Virus record (IMG/VR): IMGVR_UViG_3300006108_000069
Location: 1-22,024 of that record
From: a virus
DNA: 22,024 nt
Strand: one strand, 5' to 3'
Below are positions 13,614-20,386 of the stretch, one piece after another. Positions within the stretch are counted from its first letter, which is position 1. Every line of letters begins with the position of its first letter. The notes below the pieces were generated by a model, which was given only the letters and a program-made list of their open reading frames with translations, did no database searches and was not told the DNA's origin. The position numbers and the translations under genes were made by a program.

Positions 13614-14417
13614 ATGGCATCAACATATACAACTGACCTAAAACTTACCAAGATGGGTAACGGAGAAGATTCCGGTACTTGGGGTACTATTACCAACACC
13701 AACTGGGATTTGATTGAACAAGCTGTTGCTGGGGTAGTAAATATCCCAATGACTAATGCTAACTATACACTGACCAATTTAAATGGTACTTCCGACGAAG
13801 CCCGCAATATGGTGCTTAATGTTACCGGCTCAAATTCAGCCGTGTATCAAGTTATTATTCCTTCAAACCAATCTAAGTTTTACGTAGTATCAAACAATAC
13901 TTCTGGCAGCTATGCAATTACTGTCGGTACTAGCGGAATTGGTGGAACATTAATTTCTATCCCTAATGGAGTAACTGCTCAAGTTTATTGCGACGGCACA
14001 AATACCTATTCTGCTCAAACTGGATCTGCTGGTAACTTCTTAGTCAATGGTAACTTAAGTGTAACAGGCAACCAAGTAGACGTAGGTAATATGTCTGTGG
14101 GCGGTACTTTTGGTGTTACTGGTACATCTAGCTTAGCGGCTACTTCGTTCTCAGTTAGCCCAACAGCACCTACACCTACAGTTGGCGACAATTCTACTAA
14201 AGTGGCTACAACAGCATTTGTGCAAACAGCAACAGGCACGCTAGGTACTATGGCTCAACAAAACGCTAACAACGTTAATATTACTGGCGGAACAGTTTCT
14301 GGTATTACTGGTTCAATTAATAGCGTTACACCCGGATCTAATTCTGTTGGCGCTCGTACTATTTCTACTTCTGCTCCTTCTGGTGGCTCTAACGGTGATA
14401 TTTGGTATCAGGTTTAA
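13614..14417 (+). CDS. Tail fibre protein
   Basis: 267 residues. The start, MASTYTTDLKLTKMGNGEDS and GTWGTITNTNWDLIEQAVAG (21-41), is a well-known N-terminal domain of phage tail fibre and virion attachment proteins. A beta domain follows (TLTNLNGTSDEARNMVLNVTG at about 52-72, then ALVYQVIIPSNQSKFYVV-like text), then a shaft with NGNLSVTG and TAPTPTVGDNSTKVATTAFV, a motif typical of fibre shafts. The C-terminal part ends in PSGGSNGDIWYQV, also common to fibres. The visible protein lacks an obvious receptor-binding tip, so it may be a base onto which the next adhesin (start at 14421) is mounted (inference). AGGGAT precedes the ATG. Confidence 0.85.
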   Translation: MASTYTTDLKLTKMGNGEDSGTWGTITNTNWDLIEQAVAGVVNIPMTNANYTLTNLNGTSDEARNMVLNVTGSNSAVYQVIIPSNQSKFYVVSNNTSGSYAITVGTSGIGGTLISIPNGVTAQVYCDGTNTYSAQTGSAGNFLVNGNLSVTGNQVDVGNMSVGGTFGVTGTSSLAATSFSVSPTAPTPTVGDNSTKVATTAFVQTATGTLGTMAQQNANNVNITGGTVSGITGSINSVTPGSNSVGARTISTSAPSGGSNGDIWYQV

Positions 14418-14420
14418 TCA

Positions 14421-15350
14421 ATGGCTAATACCTACATTAAAGATGGCGGTACTTGGAAGCAGCTAGTAAACGCCTACGTAAATCAATCTGGGACAAATAC
14501 TCAGGTTAAAAAGATTTACGTTAATGATTCAGGCACTTGGAAGCTTGCATATGCGGCTACTTACGCTATAGATTACCTACTTGTTGCCGGTGGTGGTGGC
14601 GCTGGTGGTCGTGGTGGAGCGGGTGGTGGAGGAGCTGGTGGTTATCTTGCTAACTCTGGCACAGTCACTCTTGGCACAAGCTATCCTATTGTTGTTGGCA
14701 CTGGAGGAGCTGGAGCGCCATCAAGCGGTGGTCAAGGCAACAATGGTACTAACTCCACTTTCAATTCATTAACTGCTGTTGGCGGAGGCGGCGGTGGATA
14801 TGGCGGAGCAGGTAATTCTGGTGGCTCTGGCGGTGGCGGTAATGGTAACGGTGGCTCAGGCGGATCTGGCACTTCAGGACAAGGAAATGCTGGTGGTAAT
14901 GGTAATGGCGTTAGCTCTGGAGTCCCTGCAGGCGGAGGCGGTGGTGCGGGTGCGGTTGGTGGAAACGGTAATCCGGGTCAAGCAGGTAATGGTGGCGATG
15001 GTTTAACTTGGTATGACGGCGTAACTCGTGGCGGTGGCGGTGGTGGCGGTTCTCGTTGGGATGACCCACAACATGCAAACTCTGGTTCAGGTGGTGCTGG
15101 TGGTGGTGGTAATGGCGGTACAGGTGCTGGTTCAGTTCCTCCAACAGACGGTACAGCTAATACTGGTGGCGGTGGCGGTGGCCCTCAAGTTTGGGATAAT
15201 GGTGGACGTTATCAAGCTGGTGGATCAGGTGGATCAGGTATCGTAGTATTGCGTTATGCTGGTAGTCAAAGAGGTACTGGAGGAACAGTTGTTTCTAGTG
15301 GCGGATATACGTACCATTACTTCTATTCATCTGGAACTTATACGGCGTAA
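14421..15350 (+). CDS. Polyglycine-rich adhesin, third copy
   Basis: 309 residues. The first 45 hold two related Trp units (DGGTWKQLVNAYVNQSG and VNDSGTWKLAYA), seen at the start of other phage glycine-rich adhesins. The polyglycine domain runs from about 49 (IDYLLVAGGGGAGGRGG) to 290 (GGSGIVVLRYAGS), followed by a short beta closure ending FYSSGTYTA, nearly the same as the SSGSYTA end of the gene at 9259. That shared frame (YLVVAGG to GSGVV to SSG-x-YTA) marks these two as close relatives; the loops differ. The gene follows the fibre at 13614 by three bases and probably forms its distal tip (inference). Confidence 0.85.
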   Translation: MANTYIKDGGTWKQLVNAYVNQSGTNTQVKKIYVNDSGTWKLAYAATYAIDYLLVAGGGGAGGRGGAGGGGAGGYLANSGTVTLGTSYPIVVGTGGAGAPSSGGQGNNGTNSTFNSLTAVGGGGGGYGGAGNSGGSGGGGNGNGGSGGSGTSGQGNAGGNGNGVSSGVPAGGGGGAGAVGGNGNPGQAGNGGDGLTWYDGVTRGGGGGGGSRWDDPQHANSGSGGAGGGGNGGTGAGSVPPTDGTANTGGGGGGPQVWDNGGRYQAGGSGGSGIVVLRYAGSQRGTGGTVVSSGGYTYHYFYSSGTYTA

Positions 15351-15368
15351 AGGTGAAAAAAGTGTGTT

Positions 15369-15824
15369 ATGCCAGACCCATTAGGACTCTCAGAAGGAGT
15401 AAAGGGGCTTAGTGCAGGCCTAGATTCTGCTCGTGAAGCAAGTAAAGGACTGTCCAAAAGTATTGAAGGTATACAAAATGATGGTTTAGAAGCAGCCCAA
15501 AAACGAGCACAAGAAAGAATACGTGCAAGACGAGAAGCAGAATTAAAAAAGGAACGAGCGTTAATTAAAGCGCTTGAAGAATGGAAACGTAAGAAACAAA
15601 TCTCTGATGAAGAGGCTAGATTAAAGATAGATTTTGTAAAGAAGTATGGTGCAAAAGAGTGGGAAGCGGTATTAAAAATTAAACTGGATATTGAAAACTT
15701 GCAGAGAAAAGATAATGAAGAGTTCCAGCACGATTTAAAAGAAGTAAGGCGGGTGCAGTTTTATTGTTTTGTAGCCGCTTTGATTGTAACGTTATGGCTT
15801 AAATTTGTATTAGGAGTAATTTAA
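15369..15824 (+). CDS. Coiled-coil protein with C-terminal membrane anchor
   Basis: 151 residues. Residues 30-130 are dense in Lys, Glu, Arg, Ala and Leu with heptad-like spacing, predicting long charged helices or coiled coil. Residues 130-151 (VQFYCFVAALIVTLWLKFVLGVI) form one membrane segment at the very end, so the protein is tail-anchored with its body in the cytoplasm. It opens the lysis cassette and is coupled to the holin-like gene by TAATG. The ribosome binding site is weak (AAGGTG, over ten bases away). It may regulate or assist holin action or lysis timing; I do not recognise a named family. The membrane topology is seen; the role is inferred. Confidence 0.65.
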   Translation: MPDPLGLSEGVKGLSAGLDSAREASKGLSKSIEGIQNDGLEAAQKRAQERIRARREAELKKERALIKALEEWKRKKQISDEEARLKIDFVKKYGAKEWEAVLKIKLDIENLQRKDNEEFQHDLKEVRRVQFYCFVAALIVTLWLKFVLGVI

Positions 15825-16060
15825 TGAACGAAATTTTTACACACATCTTAACTGGAAAAGATAACAAGACTCATGACATTGCTCGTTGGGCATGGCTAGG
15901 TGGTTTTGTATTAGTCGGTATTGTGGCAGTTGGCCTAATCTATGCTGGTAAAGAAGTTAGCTTGACTGAATTGGCTGGAGCACTTGGAATTGTTTCTGGT
16001 TCTGGTGCTGCTTCTGTTGCCGGTAAGCAAATGGCCGGTGCCGAGCCGGACGCACAATAA
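15824..16060 (+). CDS. Holin-like small membrane protein
   Basis: 78 residues. It begins MNEIFTHILTGKDNKTHDIA, has a clear membrane helix at about 22-41 (WAWLGGFVLVGIVAVGLIYA) and a second weakly hydrophobic stretch rich in Gly, Ala and Ser at about 47-66, and ends in GAEPDAQ. The DNKTHDI-R-x-x-W start followed by membrane segment(s) and a Gly/Ala-rich end matches small phage proteins often found just before spanins and endolysins. Position and topology make it the best candidate for the principal holin, with the protein at 577 as an alternative. It is coupled to both neighbours by TAATG. Confidence 0.65.
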   Translation: MNEIFTHILTGKDNKTHDIARWAWLGGFVLVGIVAVGLIYAGKEVSLTELAGALGIVSGSGAASVAGKQMAGAEPDAQ

Positions 16061-16503
16061 TGTGGAAAAACTTACTTGGTCTAGCGACCAGCTTTATAGG
16101 TGGGTCTAGTGTCCAAATTTACATATATTTGGCTTTGGCTGTTGGCGGTTTTGGTGCTGGCTTTTATGTAGAGCATTTGCGTTTTTCTCAATTTAAAGAT
16201 GAAGTTGCTATTACCGCCCAAAAACAAGCAGACGAAACGGCTGCAATCCAGAAACAACATGAACTCGTAACTAAAGGAATATCCGATGAATATGATGCGA
16301 AGCTTAGTACTCTGCGTAATTATTACAAGTCTACAAGCGTGTGGAACAACAATGGTAGCGGCCCCGTGTCCGGTATTTCCGCAGCCCCCAAGTCAGCTGA
16401 TGTTGTCTCCGCCTACAACGAACTTGCTGCAAATTGCGCCCAAACAACCTTAATGCTGGTTGAATTACAAAAATGGATTAATGAACAGGTAGGAATTAAA
16501 TGA
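16060..16503 (+). CDS. Rz: Inner-membrane spanin (i-spanin, Rz-like)
   Basis: 147 residues. A membrane segment at about 19-37 (QIYIYLALAVGGFGAGFYV) is followed by a long helical periplasmic part at about 41-90 with EHLRFSQFKDEV, ITAQKQADETAAIQKQHELV and ISDEYDAKLSTLRNYYKS, then a short linker and CAQTTLMLVELQKWINEQ (126-143). This is the plan of Rz-type i-spanins, which join with an outer-membrane lipoprotein to fuse inner and outer membranes in the last step of lysis. The pairing is confirmed here by an Rz1-type lipoprotein frame nested within the gene (16286-16453). The endolysin gene overlaps its stop by ATGA. Confidence 0.85.
   Translation: MWKNLLGLATSFIGGSSVQIYIYLALAVGGFGAGFYVEHLRFSQFKDEVAITAQKQADETAAIQKQHELVTKGISDEYDAKLSTLRNYYKSTSVWNNNGSGPVSGISAAPKSADVVSAYNELAANCAQTTLMLVELQKWINEQVGIK
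16273..16278 (+). promoter_or_regulatory. Ribosome binding site for nested Rz1
   Basis: AAAGGA lies seven bases before the ATG at 16286, inside the i-spanin gene. It favours 16286 over the ATGs at 16292 and 16295 as the Rz1 start. Confidence 0.6.
16286..16453 (+). CDS. Rz1: Outer-membrane lipoprotein spanin (o-spanin, Rz1-like) nested in Rz
   Basis: A 55-residue frame lies entirely inside the i-spanin gene, shifted by +1. It starts MNMMRSLVLCVIITSLQAC, with a basic n-region (R5), a hydrophobic core and a lipobox L-Q-A-C whose Cys (residue 19) would become the acylated first residue of the mature protein. The remaining 37 residues are Pro-rich (PCPVFPQPPSQ, SPPTTN), as in Rz1 of lambda-type phages. 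An AAAGGA site precedes the ATG by seven bases. Signal peptide, lipobox, short Pro-rich mature part and nesting in Rz together are very specific to Rz1. It would anchor in the outer membrane and bind the C-terminus of the i-spanin across the periplasm. This indicates a Gram-negative host. Confidence 0.88.
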   Translation: MNMMRSLVLCVIITSLQACGTTMVAAPCPVFPQPPSQLMLSPPTTNLLQIAPKQP

Positions 16504-17093
16504 ACGTTACACAGCTACAACAACTTGGTATAGACCCAAAGTGGGACATCCCGCTTAACCAAACTTTTGTTAAATACAACATTAACACTACTCTACGTCA
16601 GGCAGCATTCTTGGGGCAGTGTATGCACGAGTCTAATAACTTTAAGACGTTAGAAGAAAACCTGCACTATAAAGCCGAGTCATTAATGAAAGTTTGGCCT
16701 AGCCGCTTTACAGATAAAGTTGTTGCTGATGCTTACGCTAACAACCCAGAAAAGATTGCCAACAAAGTTTATGCAGGTCGTATGGGTAATGGCACCGAAG
16801 AGTCTGGTGATGGCTGGAAATATCACGGCAGGGGCTTAATTCAATTGACTGGAAAAGAAAACTATGAGCGATGTGGAAGTGCAATTGGCGTTGATCTTAT
16901 CAGCCAACCTAATCTTTTGGTTGACCCTCAATATGCTGCTTTATCTGCCGGTTGGTTCTGGAATAAAATGGGTCTTAATGATTTGGCGGACGCTCAAGAA
17001 TATGGTCAAATGACCAAAAGAATTAACGGCGGGACCTTGGGTTTAGACGACAGAATTGTTAAAATAACTAAAGCAAAACAAATACTAGGGTAA
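16500..17093 (+). CDS. Endolysin, glycoside hydrolase family 19
   Basis: 197 residues, the usual size of phage GH19 lysins. The active-site region QAAFLGQCMHESNNFKTLEE (34-53) gives the catalytic pair E44 (in HES) and E53 (in LEEN). GDGWKYHGRGLIQLTGKENY (103-122) is the strongly conserved core of the family, and GWFWNKMGLNDLAD (151-164) and KRINGG (173-178) complete it. GH19 phage enzymes cleave the glycan chain of peptidoglycan. There is no signal peptide or separate wall-binding domain, so release to the periplasm should depend on a holin. It overlaps the i-spanin by ATGA. Confidence 0.92.
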   Translation: MNVTQLQQLGIDPKWDIPLNQTFVKYNINTTLRQAAFLGQCMHESNNFKTLEENLHYKAESLMKVWPSRFTDKVVADAYANNPEKIANKVYAGRMGNGTEESGDGWKYHGRGLIQLTGKENYERCGSAIGVDLISQPNLLVDPQYAALSAGWFWNKMGLNDLADAQEYGQMTKRINGGTLGLDDRIVKITKAKQILG

Positions 17094-17099
17094 ACCCGA

Positions 17100-19235
17100 A
17101 TGCCATTACAGAAACTACAATTTAGACCCGGTTTAAACCGTGAAGGCACCATATACAGCAACGAAGGCGGCTGGTATGACGGGGATAAAATTCGTTTTCG
17201 TTCTGGCTTACCTGAAAAAATTGGTGGTTGGACCCAAGTATCTACTAATCAATTTAATGGTGTGTGCCGTTCTATTTGGGTGTGGTCAGACCAAAGTACT
17301 GGCAATAGTGCGTTGTATTATGGTTTAGGTACAAATACTAAGTACTACATCTATTATGGTGGTACGTACTATGATGTTACCCCAATATCCCAGACAGATA
17401 CATTAACAAATCCGTTTACAACGGTAAATGGTTCAAGAACAGTAACGGTTACTGACGCTACTTATAGCCCTACGGCTGGGGACTTTGTTACGTTCTCAGG
17501 CGGTATAGCAGTTGGTGGTTTAACCATATCTGGCGATTATAAAGTTCAAACTGTTCCCACTGCAACAACCTATACCATTACGGCAGCTTCCGCAGCCTCG
17601 TCTTCAACTACAGGTGGCGGTACGGTTACGGCTGCATACGAGTATCCTACCGGGTTAGATGTATTTTCTATTGGTAACGGTTGGGGCGCAGGTCCTTGGA
17701 ATGCTGGTTCTTCTTCAGATCCTTGGGCACACGCATGGGGTACCCCTTATGTTGGTACCGGTATTGGTGAGCAGCTACGTCTTTGGTCTAATGATAACTT
17801 TGGTTCTGACCTTGTTTTAGCTCCTCGTGGTGGACCTATTTTCTATTGGCAATCTGCTAATGGTGTAAGTACTCGTGCTCAATATTTAAGTAATCTTGCT
17901 AACTCTACAACTGCCGTAACCGACGCTTCTACATTTAGTTCAGGCGCAACAAGCATTACAGTAACAGCAACTAACGCCCCAAACATTTATCCTTATATGG
18001 TTATTACGGGCACTGGCATCCCAACTGGCACCAAGGTAGCTTCTACTTATATTACAGGCGCAACAACCGTTCCTATTACTGGCACAACAACCGCCAATAG
18101 CTCTGGTAACTATAGCTTTTCATACGCTGGAGCATTCGTACCAACATCTACATTCCAAGTACTTTCTTCAGTAATTCAAGAGTTTGTTATCGCATTTGGT
18201 TCTAACCAATATTCACCTAATAATGCTAATACTGTTTTTAACCCGATGACAGTACGTTGGTCTGACCAAGCAAACCAATATCAATGGGTGCCGCAACTAA
18301 CTAATCAATCAGGCGAATTTACTTTAACTAACGGCTCTTACATTATGGGTGCCCGTGCAACCCGCCAAGAGATTTTAGTTTGGACAGATTCGGCCTTATA
18401 TTCTATGCAGTATATTGGCGCTCCTTATGTTTGGGGCTTCCAAATTTTGATGGATAACATATCTGTTATGTCACCTAACTGTATGATTACAGTGAATAAT
18501 GTGACTTATTGGATGGGTCGAGATCGCTTCTACATGTACAACGGTACTGTAGCAACCCTGCCTTGTTCATTAAAACAATACATTTTTGAAGATTTAAACC
18601 AAGATCAGTCCTATCAAGTATTTGCTGGTGCAAACGAAGGCTTTAATGAAATCTGGTGGTTCTACGTTAGCCAATCTAGTGGTGGCACTTCTATTGATAA
18701 ATATGTTGTATACAACTATTTAGATAATGTTTGGTATTACGGTTCTATGGCTCGTACCGCTTGGTATCAGACTGGTGCTGTGCAATACCCTATTGCTGCC
18801 GACTACAACAGCAGATTACTTTATCATGAAAACGGCAACGATGATTTGTCTACCGCACAGACTTTGCCGATAACAGCCTACATACAGTCTTCTGACTTTG
18901 ATATTGGTGATGGGCAGAGTTTTGGGTTTGTATGGCGCATGCTGCCCGATATTAACTTTAATAGTTCAACTACTAATCTACCATCGGTAACAATGCAGTT
19001 GCAGCCACGGCAAAACTCCGGCACATCCTATAACACGTCTACGGATAATCCACAGGTTCAAAGTCCACAAAACTTTACTAATGTACCTGCATATACGGTT
19101 AACCAGTTTGATGGTCAGGTATATACACGGGTTCGTGGTCGTCAGATGGCTATTCGAATTGAATCTACTGGTGTAGGGGTAGCTTGGCAGCTAGGTAGTC
19201 CACGTATTGATATTCGCCCAGACGGAAGAAGATAA
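17100..19235 (+). CDS. Large tail protein, nozzle/P22 gp10-type, with two inserted domains
   Basis: 711 residues. The start MPLQKLQFRPGLNREGTIYS and NEGGWYDGDKIRFRSGLPEK (21-40) then IGGW is a conserved opening of large tail proteins of short-tailed phages, probably the propeller-like nozzle or DNA-stabilisation (P22 gp10-like) component below the adaptor. Repeated W-x-x-x-(N/D)-aromatic segments (about 180-250 and 380-560) fit a propeller. Two segments look inserted: about 110-181 (VTVTDATYSPTAGDFVTFSG onwards, ending TAAYEY) and about 272-346 (AVTDASTFSSGATSITVTAT onwards). Near the C-terminus, SSDFDIGDGQSFGFVWRMLP (about 596-615) and RGRQMAIRIES (about 680-690) are also family-like. The exact equivalence to P22 or T7 proteins is inferred. 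Confidence 0.75.
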   Translation: MPLQKLQFRPGLNREGTIYSNEGGWYDGDKIRFRSGLPEKIGGWTQVSTNQFNGVCRSIWVWSDQSTGNSALYYGLGTNTKYYIYYGGTYYDVTPISQTDTLTNPFTTVNGSRTVTVTDATYSPTAGDFVTFSGGIAVGGLTISGDYKVQTVPTATTYTITAASAASSSTTGGGTVTAAYEYPTGLDVFSIGNGWGAGPWNAGSSSDPWAHAWGTPYVGTGIGEQLRLWSNDNFGSDLVLAPRGGPIFYWQSANGVSTRAQYLSNLANSTTAVTDASTFSSGATSITVTATNAPNIYPYMVITGTGIPTGTKVASTYITGATTVPITGTTTANSSGNYSFSYAGAFVPTSTFQVLSSVIQEFVIAFGSNQYSPNNANTVFNPMTVRWSDQANQYQWVPQLTNQSGEFTLTNGSYIMGARATRQEILVWTDSALYSMQYIGAPYVWGFQILMDNISVMSPNCMITVNNVTYWMGRDRFYMYNGTVATLPCSLKQYIFEDLNQDQSYQVFAGANEGFNEIWWFYVSQSSGGTSIDKYVVYNYLDNVWYYGSMARTAWYQTGAVQYPIAADYNSRLLYHENGNDDLSTAQTLPITAYIQSSDFDIGDGQSFGFVWRMLPDINFNSSTTNLPSVTMQLQPRQNSGTSYNTSTDNPQVQSPQNFTNVPAYTVNQFDGQVYTRVRGRQMAIRIESTGVGVAWQLGSPRIDIRPDGRR

Positions 19236-19537
19236 TGACTATCCCAACCTACCAAAACTACAATGGGCTCCCAATACCTCCTGCCCCACCTAACTTACCT
19301 GTTGCCCCTACGCAGTATGATGCAGGGCACGATAATCAGGTATTAAGCCAACTACGTCTATACTTCAATCAGCTAAATAACTATACGCAGGCTACAGCAA
19401 CTCCTGATTTTGGTAAAACAACACAAAGACCAACAGCAAACCAACAAATAGGACAATTTTACTTTGATACTACTTTAGGGTATCCTATATGGTGGAATGG
19501 CACAAAATGGGTTAATTATAACGGAACGGTGGTATAA
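19235..19537 (+). CDS. Small virion protein, conserved hypothetical
   Basis: 100 residues. The Pro-rich start (GLPIPPAPPNLPVAPTQYDA) is followed by a helix (VLSQLRLYFNQLNNYTQ at about 36-52) and the module TTQRPTANQQIGQFYFDTTLGYPIWWNGTKWVN in shortened form at about 61-94. That module (QRP, then G-Q-x-x-F-D-T, then a Trp pair) recurs in many phage proteins and also occurs in the adhesin at 9259 (AQRPGSPANGYTRFNTT). It probably makes a small beta-hairpin used for binding. The gene is coupled to the nozzle-type protein by TAATG. Function unknown. Confidence 0.75.
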   Translation: MTIPTYQNYNGLPIPPAPPNLPVAPTQYDAGHDNQVLSQLRLYFNQLNNYTQATATPDFGKTTQRPTANQQIGQFYFDTTLGYPIWWNGTKWVNYNGTVV

Positions 19538-19540
19538 AAT

Positions 19541-20008
19541 ATGAACCAAGGTATTGGCGAATTAATGCTTATGAAATCGGCTATGGGTGGGATGAACCCT
19601 GCCGAAAGTAACCAAGGCATAGCTGCAGCTCCTGCACAAAAACCGTCTACAAGTGCTTTAAAGATTTTAACAAGTTATTTCCAGAATAGGGGAATACCCC
19701 TACAGCAAGGATATGCTGCGGTACAGAAAGAGCTTGGCGAGGGGTTAAAACTCCTGCAATTCCAAAATTCTATCTTAGCAATCAAGGACTTAGGTCAAGG
19801 TGTGGCACAGATTCACTTCTTTACTACCGACACCCACGAGCAGTTGGCACAAGATATTAAACACTTTATTGACTTAATGCGTAAAGCTGGTATCCATACT
19901 GTCTATGATAAAGATGCTGACCCTGTATTTATGCAGGCTGCCCAAGAGTTTGGTGTTCAAGCACAACAATCTGATAACCCTCAGTTTAAATTAATGGCTA
20001 CTCTATGA
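19541..20008 (+). CDS. Conserved hypothetical protein, possibly acetyltransferase-like fold
   Basis: 155 residues. A Met/Gly/Ala-rich leader (1-45) precedes an alpha/beta part, with SILAIKDLGQGVAQIHFFTT (about 77-96), a helix DTHEQLAQDIKHFIDLMRKAG (about 97-117), and then a DPVFMQAAQEFGV helix and DNPQFKLMATL end. The order strand-strand-helix-strand-helix-strand resembles the C-terminal half of GNAT proteins, but the acetyl-CoA loop (Q/R-x-x-G-x-A/G) is not visible, so enzyme activity is doubtful. Similar proteins occur in other phages of this type beside a cupin (memory). It overlaps the cupin gene by ATGA. Confidence 0.6.
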   Translation: MNQGIGELMLMKSAMGGMNPAESNQGIAAAPAQKPSTSALKILTSYFQNRGIPLQQGYAAVQKELGEGLKLLQFQNSILAIKDLGQGVAQIHFFTTDTHEQLAQDIKHFIDLMRKAGIHTVYDKDADPVFMQAAQEFGVQAQQSDNPQFKLMATL

Positions 20009-20385
20009 CCCAAGTAGTTCACCGGATTGAATCAGTATTGCCACAGCTTCGGGAGATGCCACAGGTTGAGTGCACCGAGAAGCATTACTTTGCTCCGGGA
20101 ATCTATGTTAAAGAAGTTACTATGCCTGCAGGGTCTATAATTGTGGGTAAGCCCCACAAGACTGAACACTTGTGTGTAATGCTGCAAGGTCGTATGAAGT
20201 TATTAAAAGATGATGGTGAGGTTGTTGAGCTAGTGGCTCCTGCTACTTTTGTAGGAAAACCGGGTCGTAAAGTAGCTCAGATAATTGAGACCGTTGTATT
20301 TCAGAATATTTTTGCAACCGACGAAACTGATGTGGAAAAACTAGAACACATGTTCGTTGAGAATCCGTTATTGGAAGGAAACTAA
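20005..20385 (+). CDS. Cupin-like protein with degenerate metal site
   Basis: 126 residues. The barrel pattern is clear: YVKEVTMPAGSIIVGKPHKT (34-53), EHLCVMLQGRMKLLKDDGE (54-72), VELVAPATFVGKPGRKVAQI (74-93), then VVFQNIFATDETDVEKLEHM (97-116). Motif 1 supplies H51, E54 and H55; motif 2 has GKPGRK where a P-x-G-x-x-H would be, so the second-motif His is missing (Arg88/Lys89). Proteins of this type in phages are annotated as cupins with no known role. The incomplete site suggests a binding or structural function rather than catalysis (inference). It is coupled upstream by ATGA, and its end lies one base before the next ATG. Confidence 0.75.
   Translation: MTQVVHRIESVLPQLREMPQVECTEKHYFAPGIYVKEVTMPAGSIIVGKPHKTEHLCVMLQGRMKLLKDDGEVVELVAPATFVGKPGRKVAQIIETVVFQNIFATDETDVEKLEHMFVENPLLEGN
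20375..20379 (+). promoter_or_regulatory. Ribosome binding site fixing the start of the glycine-zipper protein
   Basis: AAGGA (within GGAAGGAA at 20373-20380) lies seven bases before the ATG at 20387. It supports that start over the in-frame TTG at 20357, which has no such site. Confidence 0.75.
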
Positions 20386-20386
20386 T

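Noticed and set aside
14911-15144. Histidine-rich open frame on the - strand (77 codons)
   Set aside because: It is the out-of-frame complement of GGTGGTGG tracts (CAC/CAT), a composition artefact of the third adhesin.
20357-20386. TTG start for the glycine-zipper protein
   Set aside because: The ATG at 20387 has GGAAGGAA at the right distance, and a TTG start would extend back into the cupin gene without a site.
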